A stretch of DNA of 64,000 bases from Hygrocybe punicea (GCA_963556145.1 OY744466.1:5689820-5753819), one strand, 5' to 3'; counted from the stretch's first letter, positions 11,120-23,199 are shown. A program made the numbers and translations. Notes: generated from the sequence alone by a model not told the origin.

Positions 11120-12950
11120 GCTGGGATTGCATTAAATAATGGTATCCCTGTTCCACGACGCTGCCATTCTTGAGGACATACACAAAGTCACGAGGTGATC
11201 TGAAAAAGGTCATGCGTGATGACGATAGTGGTCTTGTTCGCTCGCCAGCGTTTGATTGCTTCGAAGACGAGCATACGTGACGTTGCGTCCGTCGCTTCGT
11301 CTAAAAAACAAGAAAACAATCAGTAAAAAAATCCAGACAAAAAAAAAAAGAACTTACCAAGAATAAGAACAGTAGAATTGCGCAACTTTGCGCGAGCAAT
11401 GGCCAAGCGCTGCATCAGCCCACCAGACAGACTAGCCCTGCCATTACCCAGCCGAGTGAGGTAACCCTCCGGAAGGTCCCTAATAAAATCATGCATGAGC
11501 GCCGCCCTGCACGCCTCCACCACCTCTTCATACGTCACATCCTTTGGCTGGCTGCCACTCCCATCGGACCCCGCCATACCCATCGCCACATTATCATGCA
11601 CGCTCATATCAAACAACACGCCACCTCCTGAGACACACGCAACATGCTCGCGCATCCAGCCATCACACAAATACGCCATATCTTGGTTATCCAGCTGCAT
11701 CGTACCGCCGCCGCCGCCGCCACCACAGTTGTACATGCGGAGCAAGAGTTGCGCTATGGTGGACTTTCCAGATCCTGAACCGCCAACCATGAACGTCGTC
11801 TCGCGTGCTGGCAAGAACAGCGAGACGTCTTTGAGGACGGGGATCGTAGGTCGGGATGCGTATACGAAAGTGACGTGCATGGCGAGTTCGCCATGGAATT
11901 TGAGTGGCACGATTTGGCGGATGTGGACGGGCTTGCGTGACTTGCTGAGAATAGCAGTAGGGGCCGTTGATGTGGAGGTGGAAGTGGAAGAAGAACCTTC
12001 CACGAGTGTCAACAACGAGGCCATGGCGAACTTTCCCTTTCCGAGCACGATGATCTGGGGTATGCATATCTGCAGTCTGCTCGGAGCGATGAGACACACC
12101 CAGAACACGGCCATGACGTCTCCGGCATGGATGGTACTCTCACGGACGAGTTTCGCGCCAAACCAGAACCCTTGCACGAACACCCCCACGGTGGCGAACT
12201 ACGCCAAGCCAGAGGTGGCACCCCAGATGGCGTTGAGGCGTTTCACGGTAGCGCGGATGCGGGAGAGTACGGTGGAGAGGGCGGTATGTTTATGTTGGGT
12301 TGCATTGAAGGCTTTGACTGTGGCGATGGCCGTGACTACACGGTCGAGGGTGGACGCGGCCGTTGCGAGGTCTTGGCGTTCTTTGGCGAGGAGAGGGCCT
12401 GTGAATGCTTAAGAGAGGCCTTAGATGAGGAAGAGCGCGGGTACTGCCGAGAGGATGACGAGGGTGAGGGACCAGGAGCGTGTGAAGGCGAGGATGAGGC
12501 ATGCGATGCAAGTTATTAGGCCTGTTGTTAGGTATTGAAGAAGCAACCCGGACGCGAGGGAGGATCGGTTTCTCTGTGTTGTGGGTGAGGTGAGGAATAG
12601 GGATAAGGGATGCTTTTTGAACTAAAAAGCTTACCTAGAGAAAGCAGACATGAGGCCACCAGCGCCGAGTGGTGCGTGGTCGCGATCACCCTCCTAGGTG
12701 CGGCGGCGGCGGCGTCGGGGGAACCCATCTTGGCATCGAACCACGCGATGTCCTTGCGGGTGACCGCGTCGTACACGAGAGTTCGGAGGGCGACTGCATT
12801 GTTCTCGCCTGTCCATATCCACAAGCACTACGTGATGCTGCTGAAGGCGAGTGCGCCTGGAGCGAGGCAGAGAAGCTCGAGTGCTGCGATGTCTCGTATC
12901 GAGAGTCATCCAGTTGATAAAGCGGAGTGGGTACAAGATCAAGATCAATA
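11120..12950 (-). pseudogene. Ste6-like ABC transporter, first half, decayed
   Basis: The minus strand carries the first transmembrane domain and first nucleotide-binding domain of an ABCB/Ste6-type exporter. Seen in order: LWIWTGENNAVALRTLVYDAV..AWFDAKMG; SLASGLLLQYLTTGLITCIACLILAF; TLDRVVTAIATVKAFNA; FVQGFWFGAKLV; Walker A GGSGSGKST; signature LSGGLMQRLAIARA (LSGGQ in most relatives); ILD; EATDATS; VITHDL. Breaks: in-frame TAG at 12838-12840, TAA at 12421-12423 and 12409-12411, TAG at 12199-12201, and a one-base shift after THDLFQ near 11205. An intron (GTAAGT donor) lies between LIL and DEAT. The second half of a full transporter is absent. In yeasts Ste6 exports the lipidated mating pheromone; the assignment here is by sequence pattern only. 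Confidence 0.75.
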
Positions 12951-13111
12951 TCTGTCAATTGTGTGACTTGAATGGTTCCAGGTGCCATTTGCCTGTCCGA
13001 GCAAGGCATAATAGAAAACTTCATAGAGCCAACATCCGCCGATAGTACGTCCGCCATGGCTTCCACACCTTTGTTGCTGAAAGCAGCAACTACTCCTCGG
13101 CCCCGCCAAGT

Positions 13112-13190
13112 AGACCCCCCAACGCTCATGGGAGGAGGGTCTACAAGACTTGCGCCAATGACCCCCCAAACGCTCATGGGATAAGGGATC
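13112..13190. repeat. Pair of short direct repeats
   Basis: Two copies of ACCCCCCAA(A)CGCTCATGGGA about 50 bp apart. The first is flanked by an 8-bp inverted repeat (GTAGACCC/GGGTCTAC). They lie upstream of the ABC transporter remnant. Confidence 0.6.
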
Positions 13191-14206
13191 AACGGTTGGC
13201 ACAGGCACATGAAAGGGAAAGGGAGGAGTGGATCATGATGTAAGAATCGACACGGCGATGAGAAAAGTACCACATTTCCAAATGTGGAACAAGCACAAAA
13301 AATAAATACACTCATAGCTCCGCCCATCTGAGTCGTAGTGGCGGCATCAGCAAAAGCGCATTATGTTTACCTAGCCTTACCTTGCTAGGTAAGGTTCACC
13401 TTTTTCACCTAGACCACCTACTTACCGACCCGGCTTACATTGCAATCCCCCCACAAGATACTATGGAAAGCAACACTGTTTCGGACGATGCCATTTGCAC
13501 TCCGACACGGCATCAAGTCAGGACCCAGAACACCTCGATAAATACGCTTTGGTGGATAGCATATTGAAATAAAAGTAAAGTGGTAGTGTCAAATTGTTAT
13601 ATATCTAAACATTGTGTAAAGGTGCCAAGATGGTGGGCATGGGAGTGAGGTGAGTAAGTCAGGGGAAAGGGAGGGTGTGGGGGAGGGTACTTGAAGGGCG
13701 CCCAGAAGGGGTGGGAGATGTAAGGAGCAGTATAGAGAGGTCCGGGAGGCCGAAGGCGGTGCGAAGGAGGCACAGGGGCAGCGGTTGTTGAGAGATTGCA
13801 GTGGGCGGGGTGAAGAGAGGTTGTGGCGGTTGCGGCGGGTGCAAAGTTCACAGTCTCCTGGTTCAAAACTAAAAATTATTGGCTTACCTGAGGCGGAAAA
13901 GTTTTCGCCGTCTCATCGATCTCCACCGCCGCCTGTCTCTGTCGTCCTCAACGCGGTTGTCCTGCGCCGCTCCTATCGTATTCGCCATCTTCGTCGTTCC
14001 CGTCGTCTCCGTATTCCTCGTCTCTATTCCCGTCTTCGCGGTTGCGGCGGTGGTCCCGTCGTCTGTCTTTTTGTGCTGGCCTACATGAGCGGGGGGTGCT
14101 AGTAGTCAGTATACAATAATATATGAGTTTTTGTTATGAGCTACCCACGCCGAATGCGACTCTCGTCGGTTGTCGTCTCGTCAGTCTCCATCGCCGTCAT
14201 CGCCGT
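13191..14206. other. No gene supported
   Basis: Low-information region with Pro/Arg-rich shadow frames caused by CCTC/CCGTC-rich sequence around 13620-14060. A near-perfect inverted repeat (CCACATTT-cc-AAATGTGG) lies near 13270. It ends in short GATGACGGC-type units next to the RPL30 remnant. Confidence 0.4.
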
Positions 14207-14493
14207 CATCGTCGTTCTCGTGCCTGCAAAGTTCTTGACCTGAGACGGGAAAGTTTAAGTGGCCTACCGACGTCTTGGACAGCATGGCATAGTATTCCAG
14301 TCCCGATCTTCGGAGAGGTGGACATTTTCCCGCAATAAGAACGAGCTTGGCCGTACGCGAATAGTCTGTACTCACCCTTGCCATTGCGCATCTGCTTGAG
14401 TGCCGACTTATATCCAAGTGTGTACTTGACGACGAGCGCAACACGGGCTGCTATTGACCCTGGGGTGGCTTTTGATTTCTTGCTAGGAGCCAT
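14207..14493 (-). pseudogene. RPL30: Ribosomal protein L30e (RPL30), truncated copy
   Basis: From ATG 14493 on the minus strand: [39 protein letters not shown], then in another frame [28 protein letters not shown], then [10 protein letters not shown]. This is the N-terminal two-thirds of eukaryotic L30e, a 60S subunit protein. The blocks are separated by about 26 and 28 nt that begin like donors (GGTGAGTACAG, GTAGGC) and, in the second case, end in TCTCAG; both are far below the usual intron size here. The conserved C-terminal third (GTACGK..) is missing and is replaced by GATGACGGC-like repeats. A functional copy is presumably elsewhere. Confidence 0.75.
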
Positions 14494-15123
14494 GCGTAAA
14501 GATTCCGTTGTTGTGGGCTCCGAACTTAGGGCGCAGGGAGGTTGCAGTGGGTGCAGTGGGTACACGAAGGACTCAGTGGGACCGGAGGTTGCAGTGTGCC
14601 GAGAGGTTGCAGTAATAGATGTATGGAGTTGCTGCAGTCGGTCACTATCAGTGTATTGGTTTCAGCCCGGATTCTGATTCGCTTAGCGTAGGATTCCGTT
14701 CTGATCAGGTCGGAGGAGTGGCGGACGAATGAGACAAGCGATGGGGATGTTGTTATCAGCAATAGGGTGACCGAGGCGTATGTGGGAGGTCATCTCCTGT
14801 GATTCCGTAACGACAACAACGCGGAGAGGCTACTCATATTCGGGCAGGCATTGATTGAGAAGGCGACTCTTGCGCTGATTACTAGTATGAGGAGTGACTG
14901 GATGGGGCTTCTAGAAGGCGATACGATTGAAATGTGCAAGTCTGACACAGAACTGAAGGCACTGGTCTGCGAGAAAGGTGGGCAGGGAGTGAGCGAGCTC
15001 ATCAGAGGAAATTAGGCTCACCGGTTACATGTTACAAGCGGCGTTACCCCGAGAATATAATAGGTGCTCTTTTGTTCACCGCCTCTATTACTATCATCTT
15101 TGTGTTGATCACTGTCTCTCTTA
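14494..15123. other. No gene supported
   Basis: About 630 bp between the RPL30 copy and the next gene. Only short shadow frames; contains some repeated TTGCAGTG words near 14540-14630. Confidence 0.4.
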
Positions 15124-18100
15124 ATGACCGACCCGACTCCCAACCGCCACCGTCGTCGTGAGGTTGAAGTCTCTATAGTTCGGCGTTCAACACGCCAGCG
15201 CTTCAACCCTGTTCCAGACGATGAACCAATATCAGATAATGTCCAAGGTAGCTTTCTAACCCGTTGCTATGGTAAAAATGTAATAACGCAGTAAACAATT
15301 TAGATTCCTCTGTTTCACTGATTAATTCCGAGAAAGTAATCGACTCAGAAGGCAAGTGTAGTCCATTTATCATTTTCTTGATCTCTTAGCCCTTTTAGCT
15401 ACCCGTCGTCCCCCCAAAATCAAACTGGACACTCAAGAACTCAATGCTCAAACTACAACTATAGACGAATTATCCCCATTGACACCGCTTACGCCAGTTG
15501 ATGCAATTGAAAATTCGAGTGATCGTATGTGTTTATCCGCCTGTTGTCAAAAATGCGAACTAGTACAGATTCCAGCTGCTCATAATCGGTTTGATTCATC
15601 GCTTGAAGCCTTTTCCACAAAGACTGTAAAGGGACCACCTTACATTCAAGTTGCAGCTGACGACATGAAGCCTGCGAAGTTATCCACTTACAAAAGTGTC
15701 ATCAAGAAAGTCTCCGAACAAATCTTTGCTCATTTTGAAGGAAATAACACAGATTACCTCAAACTTGTTACCCCAGAAGCTTTTTATCATGGTTTATTTC
15801 ATCCTGAATTGCATCGCAATATGTGCTGGGAGACCAATGTCGGAAATGCAACAACGGCAGCAATTTATCATTCTCTTCACCGTCTCGTATGTTCACCTAT
15901 CTCCATGTCATTTTTCCAAACTCACATATGATAGTACGAGGATAAGTCTAAATCAATCAGCCAACAAATTTATGATCATGCTTTGAATATTGCGCGAGAT
16001 TTTCAACACATGAAAGTTTACCTGGCTAAAGCTGATTGCGTGCGTGCGGAATTAAAGAAGAGTGAAAAGGCTGGCTTAAGCTGCCTAAGACGTGCACACT
16101 GGATTGGTCTAGTACAGTGTGTTGATATTTATTTCTCTGATGCCGGTTCAAACTGACTGTCTCACAATAGAATTCCCAAAATTCAAGTTACGGAGTTGAT
16201 GGGGAAACGAGTGTTTGAAAGTGCTGAGGATATGTTGAATTGTATCTTATGTGGTGCATTAAAGGAAGACGAAGTTGTCACCACTGATGATACATGGTAT
16301 CGCATTTGTTCCCCACCTCCCAACCAAAGTGTTACTACAGCATGCGTATTTTGGCGTAAAGACTCAGACGGTGATGAAACACCTACTGGGAATAAAGTGG
16401 TGAGTGGCAACTGCTTAGATTAACATCTTCTCAATCTAATTCTATTAGTTTGGAGCTGTTGTCTATAATATAGATAAGTTAGGAAGGATCTTTGATGACG
16501 GCAACAAAATCACTGCGGATGACTTAAGGGCAGTGATGATATCTGCTGAGTGAGTGTTTTTAGTTAAATATTCATATTCATATTAACATATTTAGAAGAT
16601 CCACTGCATTGGAGAGGAGCAGTGTGAATGATGATGGTAAAATGACAAAAGGTTTGGGTTTACACTCCTCATATGGAATCTCTTACCAGAGACACGTAAG
16701 TACCTAATTTCTTATAGATCATAATATCTAACAATACTCATTTATATAAAGATTCCAGAACTCTCTACCAAGTCTAAGAATCCACAATCAAAGACTATAA
16801 AGAAATTACAGGAGAGAAAAGAATTGCGTGTGCACTTAACTGAATCATGGCCAAGTAAGTATATTTTCAGTACAATATCGAAATACTCACTAATTTATTA
16901 TACATTTAGTTTCACAAGCCAAACATTGGTACTTTTTAAAGGGTTTTCTTCCTCAGTTTGCAAAAATTGCATTTGTAAGTCACATTATTTTATGTATTCA
17001 AGGCTAATATATACATTAGTGTTACGGATCGCTTCTGCAGCGGGCTCCGGCAACAATCAACTTAACAGGGGATCGGCTTCCAGAGGAGAGAACAGCAGCT
17101 TTCATTGTTGCTTACAGCTAAGACAACACTGCTAAGAAGGGGGGGTCAAGGTCTAATGTCATTGCGAGCCGTGGGGGTTACCCAAAACAAGATGAGTCTG
17201 CCCCAAGAACCAGACTAAACGTAAAGAAAGGAAAAGAAGAAAAAGTCCGAACCAACAACAAGAACAGTATATATAGTGACTGGTCTTGAGGGGAGGTAAA
17301 TAGAAATACAACCATGAAGCCATAACATGTCCAACTCTATCATGTGTTCACCATGAGGCGCACATGAGGTGTCCTCATGTCGATGTTCTCGCGATCCAAC
17401 TGGAGGCCCGGGTGTCATTGAGGGAGAGGTGAGGTCCAGATGACTCGGATGATTTGTCATCGGATCATGTGATGTGCAGAATTGCCTATTCGGGGTCTAC
17501 ACTTGCTGTAACAAGCAAGTGTGCAATCTGGCAAGTGCATTGCACGGTCGGGTCGAAGATGGGTATCATCCAGTGTGGGATTGGTGATGAGAATGTCTTG
17601 AGGTGGTGTGGATGTAGTGGCAAGGTTTGCATGAAAGAAAACAAAGGAATGTGTGGAAGGAAAACCAACTAGGACGGTGGGCTAGTCGAGGTCAGACATG
17701 TGAACAGCACAAGCTGTACCGGATGACAATGTCTGTGTTGATGACGTATCGAGGAGCGATGTCTTGTCCTGTTTGTGGAACAAGAAGGTCCACTTGATGT
17801 CGGTATTCGTCCAAGAAAGGGTATCATTGTAAACGAGTGTGGGAGATATCAAGGTTATAGATGGAAAAGGTTAAATGAATGTGGGTCCAGGTTTCGAGTC
17901 ATGGCACGAGTGACAAGCTGTGGGAACAAGTCGTCGGGTACTGCATTGAAGCGGTGTCGTGCGAACAATATGCGATAGGGGTTGGTTCACTGTTTGGGAA
18001 GTCGTATGGTCTGTGGTCGAAGTCCAAAAGAATGTGCTTCGGCAATGGTCGGATTAGAGAGAACAGTGAAATGTCCCGTGATCGAGGATTGTCCAGGGCA

Positions 18101-19137
18101 TGCGTGCAGGTGAGGAATGTCGTCGGATCGTCAGGGAGGATAATGGTAGGCACAGAATACGAAAGTGGAAACCATATATCCGGGAATGGCAATTGTCAAT
18201 TACGTGTCGAGATATTGTTGAGGTGGAAGTCAGAAGTATCAATGGCGGAAGGGTTTCGATGCCGATGCCAAAGATAGATCATAACAAAGTAGAAACCGAT
18301 CAGGAAGGTGATGGCAATGCTGCCAATAACAATTACGGTAATGAGCTGTGTCGGGAGTACAGCCATTGTGAATCGGTTTGTCGTGGGATAGCGTAAACAA
18401 GATATCGAAGGGAAAAGACAATGTTGGTGACGTCCATCGGCAAGGAGACTATTCGGGTACAACAAGGTCACGTGGGATATGTCCATGGTCGGTCTGGATT
18501 GTTCTAGAAGAAGGGACAAAAAGAGAATAAGAATAAGAAAATACAAGGATGTCCGAATGAAGAAACAATGACGTTGAAAGGAAGACAAAGGACAAAAAGA
18601 AATGAAAAAGGAAGGTGTGCAGTGCAGAATCGTCATGGTGGGTATCGGAATGGGCATCGGGGTTGGAAGCGGAGTTGGAATCGTAACAATTAGGAAGCTT
18701 CCCAATCTTCCAAAGCATTGAATATTTTACAAACTCCTGATTATTCTAGTTTTGCGACTTATGCTTATGCAGCTGGACCCCACTTAGACTTTGATGAGGC
18801 ACCTACAAGTGGGTGGGTTGTCCATCGCTCAGAAAAGGTAAGAATTATAAAATTTCTATTTCACTAAAAGCTTACCAATGCACAGATTCCTAAGCATGAA
18901 AGCAACTTTATATGGGCTGCATACAAACTTATCTTGGAATTGGATGATGGCTGCTTTTGGTTTTGGGATGCTGCCAAAGATGAGCATGGCACCACTATGA
19001 ATCGAATTGCCATGAAGCACCGGGAAAAGCATGAGAAGTATTATCGAGTCAAAAGTGCCAGAGATGCAGCACAGTGGACTCGTGTTTTGACGTTACCACA
19101 TTCTGTGGCACAAAGCAACATGCGGGGCCTGGATTGA
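15124..19137 (+). CDS. Uncharacterised multi-exon basidiomycete protein
   Basis: Starts at ATG 15124 (MTDPTPNRHRRREVEVSIV). The exons I could join in frame include segments PPKIKLDTQELNAQTTTIDE, PAHNRFDSSLEAFSTKTVKG.., a conserved-looking block TAAIYHSLHRLYEDKSKSIS.. with KADCVRAELKKSEKAG, then ELMGKRVFESAEDMLNCILC.., FGAVVYNIDKLGRIFDDGNK, SQAKHWYFLKGFLPQFAKIAF, EASQSSKALNILQTPDYSSF, and a final exon ending at 19137 (..TLPHSVAQSNMRGLD). The patterns (a Leu-rich helical block followed by acidic linkers) recall a family widespread in Agaricomycetes and often near transposons, but I know no function. The intron between IAF and EAS carries a 1,669-bp insertion. No premature stop was found in the joined exons, so the gene could still be expressed. 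Confidence 0.55.
17015..17019. repeat. Target-site duplication ATTAG, left copy
   Basis: Identical to 18689-18693. The AG of ATTAG is also the 3' splice site of the host intron. Confidence 0.65.
17020..18688. mobile_element. Solo-LTR-like insertion in an intron 3' splice site
   Basis: The 1,669-bp segment begins TGTTACG and ends CGTAACA (5'-TG..CA-3' with a 7-bp inverted end) and is flanked by a 5-bp direct repeat ATTAG at 17015-17019 and 18689-18693. Such ends and a 5-bp target duplication fit an LTR retrotransposon LTR. A TATATATA box-like word lies near 17265. No reverse transcriptase, integrase or second LTR copy is seen, so a solo LTR left by recombination is the best reading; 1.67 kb is long for a fungal LTR, and a DNA element with minimal ends is the alternative. 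Open frames inside show no known domain. Confidence 0.6.
18689..18693. repeat. Target-site duplication ATTAG, right copy
   Basis: Right copy of the 5-bp duplication. It still abuts the host exon (GAAGCTTCCC), so a usable AG acceptor remains. Confidence 0.65.
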
Positions 19138-19295
19138 TGTATGATTTATATTGAATACTACTTGTACATTAGAAAAGCTCAGTCATAAAGGCTGCAAGAT
19201 ACATGTGAGGATTTGTTGGTGTGATCCTTTTGAACTGTGAGCCTTTATGCCTAGGCTATTGCATGGATACTCCGTGGATACTTCTGAGGCTATCC

Positions 19296-19331
19296 GTATC
19301 CGTATCCGTCAATAGCCACGGATACGGATAC
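19296..19331. repeat. Perfect 14-bp inverted repeat, 8-nt loop
   Basis: Arms GTATCCGTATCCGT and ACGGATACGGATAC (19296-19309 and 19318-19331) enclose CAATAGCC. It sits in a GGATAC-rich patch about 150 bp after the end of the previous gene. Confidence 0.85.
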
Positions 19332-19982
19332 AGATAAGGATATTGTCGCGGATACCGATGGATCGGTGGGTAATTTACCTCGCGTTCGCCGCGCCAACGT
19401 CAATTGACATTGCAGCGTGCTCGCACAAGGTAAAACAAGCCCGTACCCGTGGTAACCGCCCCCGTCCCGGTGACAGGTACCAAACTGCACCCGTTGATGG
19501 TGGGTGCCCACGGTTTCCATGTCAGACACCTCGCGAACACCGTGCGCGCGTCAATTGACACGGACGTGCGTGTTTGCAAGGTGGTCGTGTTCATGGATGA
19601 GCCGTGACATGGAAATGGGAACATGGGCTACACCCACGCTCCCGTCATCCGTCTTGGTGCCAGGTAGCTAGAAGGAGGTGGCATGAAATTAATAGGAGCC
19701 CAACATCAGAAAAGGATGAGGAAAATACCTAGCTGGGCCTACGAAGAATCCTTGGTAATGAATGATCAGTAGAAATCCGACGTACAGATCTGTGAGAGAG
19801 TTTGGACCCTGCACGCAGTGGCGGCTGTCCAACAGATTGACTGACAGGTTAAAGCTCAGGTTCGACATGAGGCTCTATCAGCAGTCGTCCCGCGCTGTGC
19901 TTCTCACGAGGAAAAAACAAAACGGAACAGTGGAGCAGAAGTTTGCAATGATATCTCTCATCGACGAAACATTTGTCCATAG
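19332..19982. other. No gene; two copies of a dispersed motif
   Basis: Holds two copies (about 19378-19410 and 19526-19559) of a motif that starts ACCTCGCG and ends GTCAATTGAC, also found near 38130 and 48618. Otherwise nothing supportable. Confidence 0.4.
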
Positions 19983-20600
19983 CTAGTGTTCCTTAATCGC
20001 AACCTTTCCCCCGTCCCACAGACGTAGGTGCCCTGGAAATATCGGGAACCGCGAACGCTCCTTTTCTGCGGCTGTTTCCATGGCGAGATGGTTCTTCTGG
20101 TTGAGCGAACGGATGAGGTCCTGTATCTGGGGCTCGTCGAAGAAGACCCGGCGCTGCATGGCGAGCTGGCAATCATCAAGCCGTGGCACGGCTGGTTCGG
20201 GCTCTGACGCCTGTGGAGGCGGCCATCTGGGATGCGATGCTATCTACTGTCCTTGCCTTCGATCTGGTGCTTGTTGGACCTGCGGGAAGTAAGCTACGGC
20301 GGAATCAATACATGCTAATGAAAGAGAGTTGTTGCTGCGCTCTGATGGGAAAGAACAACCTTTCTTACATATGATGTGAGCAACCTGGCAAGCAGGGATT
20401 TGAGCCAAAAGGTTCAGTAAGAGGGAGCAGGGATTAAAAATGCACCTGCTGCCATTCTCTGAGTTCTGCAAGAAGTTCGGGAGGATATGAAGAGAGGATC
20501 GAATCGATGAGGGAGGCTGGTTCTGGGTGCACAATGAGGTCACATAATATATCGATCTTGAGACGGAGGGATGAATGTCAGGCGCGGGTGCTGTCACGGT
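19983..20600 (-). pseudogene. Coding-like remnants, unknown
   Basis: Two minus-strand pieces look protein-like: about 20570-20440 (LKIDILCDLIV..EPASLIDSILSSYPPELLAE) and 20189-19983 (RVFFDEPQIQDLIRSLNQKN..PIFPGHLRLWDGGK, ending in a stop). They cannot be joined in one frame and I do not recognise the family. The plus strand over the second piece is also open, so strand choice is uncertain. Confidence 0.25.
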
Positions 20601-21181
20601 TGGACATCAAACGTGCGTTTCGGTCAGGATGTTGGGGGATTGCTGCAGATTATCTGGTGGTAAAATCATTGAGGAATGACGGTGGATCTCTGTCGGAGGT
20701 CCACTCACCTGGAGTATGCGCCGGTCATGATGAAGAAACTGGAGCTTGTAGGCCTGTCGTCTGGAAAGTAAACCGGGATGACGAGTGGATGTTTTAGAGG
20801 AAAGACGAATTCAAGGAGGCGATTGAAGATGCCCAGAGAGGGAGTGACAAGACGTTGCCTCCACACGTTAACCTCAGTAAAAGCGGAAATTCAAGTGAAG
20901 TCAGGCAAGTGTCAAGTGACGGGCAAGTAAAATTCACCAAAACGACAAATGGTCGTGTATTAGTCTATTAGTTGATTTATTGAGGGAAAACTACGACTAG
21001 ATGTGCCTGAGAATAGTCTGGTGCTGGTATTGTGGCAGTCCTTCTAAAGTTAACCCAAAGTCAGGAAGGTCGTTTTTGAGAATTTCAGAAAATCCGCGGT
21101 GGGCCAATTCAAACTCAGCTATTCCAGTCCTTCTGTCCAAGAGTTTGCTCGTCTCACAGAACGGTACGGTCACCAGTTTAG
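20601..21181. other. No gene supported
   Basis: Upstream region of the Prp6-like copy; only short shadow frames. Confidence 0.4.
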
Positions 21182-23045
21182 ATGGCGCCGACCAAACCCA
21201 ACAAACTCGCATTCCTTTCCATGCCTGCGCCAGCTTCCTATGTCGCTGGTCTTGGTCGAGGGTAAGTCGACCAGCCTTGTGAGTCACCAAATCTAACTTC
21301 AACCCCCCCATAGTTTAGCGCATCTGGATTTACAACGCGGTCCGATATTGGTCCTGCTCGAGAGGGCCCATCGGCGGAAGTAATCGCGTGCGTTACATTA
21401 ACGGGTTCGTCTATGGGCAGCCAACCATTGATCCCTTGTTTTTTTTTTTTTCATCCCAGGGAGGCACAAGCACGTTGAGGCGAGGAGGCCGAAGTCGACC
21501 CCGATCAATTCCAAGACCCAGATAACGAATATGGTCTCTTTGCGGGAACAACATATGAGCAGGACGACGAAGAAGCCGACAAGATTTACGACGAGGTTGA
21601 CCATGCGATGGATGCACGTCGGCGGGCACGTAGGTGTGTGCTTCTGGTTAGTTTTAAATGTTTCCTTTCCAGAATCCAACTACCCCTTCATTGTGCTATT
21701 TTTCTTCGTTCTATCAGGGAAGCCCGTGAAAGTGCAGAACTTGCAAAACATCGAGCGGAACGTCCGAAAATTCAACAGCAATTCGCAGACCTGAAACGTG
21801 GATTGCCGGTGGTGACGGACGATGAATGGGAGAACATCCCAGAAGTGGGAAATCTTACGCGGAAGAAGCGCCGTAGAGACGAAAGGTCCTTTGTGGTTCC
21901 CGACAGCGTCATCGTCGGGGATAGGTCCAAGAACGAGTACGAGAATTCTCTTGACTCCAGGCAGCAACAGGTTAGCATTTCATATTGTGGGTTGCTTGTT
22001 TATACTGAAACTGTACAGACTGGCGGTTTTGAGACTCCTGCCGAGTCAGGTTCCCTGACCAATTTCGTTGAGATGGGTCAAGCTCGTGATAAAATCCTCT
22101 CCCTCAAACTTGATCAGGTTTGTTTCCAGTTTCATTCACTTTCTAGCGCCAGGTTGAAATATATCAAAATTTCTGCAGATATCAGGAACGTCCACAACAT
22201 CCGGCTCCGTCACTTCCGTCGATCCGAAAGGGTATCTTACATCACTCAACAGTGTCGTCTTAAAGACGGACGCGGAAATTGGTGATATCAAGCGTGCTCG
22301 TATGCTTTTTGACTCACTCGTCAAGTCAAATCCCAAGCATTCGCCGGGTTGGATAGCAGCTGCTTGTCTGGAAGAGCACGCCGGACGGATGGTAGCGGCA
22401 AGGAAGCTCATTAACGCTGGGTGTGAGCAATGTCCAAAGAGTGAGGATGTTTGGCTGGAGGCTGCGCGACTGCATGTTGGTCATTTTCAATCTACTCGTT
22501 TACGATCTGATTATCGGTCTCATTTCCCAGAACAACGACGATGCCAAGGTTATTTTGGCCAACGCGGTACAGCACGTGGGCCAGAGTGTAAAAATTTGGT
22601 TGGCCGCCGCAGATTTAGAGCATGATGTCAAGGCTAAGAAACGCGTCATGAGAAAATGTAAGGGGTCAATTGTGAGGTGATTTATGGATAACTGACTGAT
22701 CCGTCAAAATCGTAGCTCTCGAACATATTCCTAATTCCGTCCGCCTCTGGAAAGAAACCGTTAATCTAGAATCATCTCCGACCGACGCGCGTATCCTTCT
22801 CTCTCGTGCGGTTGAAGTTATTCCGCTATCTGTTGAGCTCTGGATGGCTCTGGTCCGCCTCGAGACACCTGAGCGTGCCAAAGCGGTTTTGAATAAAGCT
22901 CGCAAAGCCGTACCGACCAGCCACGAGGTCTGGATCGCCGCCGGCCGCCTTCTCGAGCAGGAAGCTACCGGACACGTTGAGAAGACAACCGAGCAGCGAG
23001 AAAAAGAACTGGAGGTCGTTGACCGGACGATCGAGGCCAAAAATA
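21182..23045 (+). pseudogene. Pre-mRNA splicing factor Prp6/Prp1-like, 3'-truncated
   Basis: ATG 21182 starts MAPTKPNKLAFLSMPAPASY. Exon 2 gives ASGFTTRSDIGPAREGPSAE and exon 3 DPDQFQDPDNEYGLFAGTTY..YDEVDHAMDARRRA, the hallmark PRP1 N-terminal region. Later exons ([100 protein letters not shown]) are HAT/TPR-type repeats, as in this U5 snRNP / tri-snRNP assembly protein. Exon 3 has an in-frame TGA (21476-21478) where the family context (EAQAR-x-GEEAEV) suggests Arg. The family text stops after VDRTIEA (about 23035), leaving out roughly the C-terminal half of repeats. This is therefore a truncated, stop-bearing copy; the essential gene must lie elsewhere. Confidence 0.8.
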
Positions 23046-23199
23046 CCTGGACTCGTCGATTGACTGTCTTTCAGGCGTTAGATGTACTGGTTGGCGATCA
23101 AAACGGCGAGTGCAATCGTCGTGAACTTCGACAGATCATTGAAGTTTTCTGGACTACCCTTACCTAGATTTCATCTGGCCGTTCAAAAAAGACTGACTA

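Noticed and set aside
11495..12412. 305-codon plus-strand open frame
   Set aside because: It is antisense to the ABC transporter, whose Walker A, signature and D-loop are clear on the minus strand.
17020..18688. A full LTR retrotransposon
   Set aside because: No second LTR copy and no gag, reverse transcriptase, RNase H or integrase inside.
17879..18705. Open frames inside the LTR-like insertion taken as a gene
   Set aside because: No known domain, overlapping frames on both strands, and a position inside a sequence bounded by LTR-type ends.
20080..20300. Plus-strand frame GEMVLLVERTDEVLYLGLVE as a gene
   Set aside because: The minus strand over the same bases is equally protein-like and neither has a recognisable family or proper exon borders; only a low-confidence remnant was listed.
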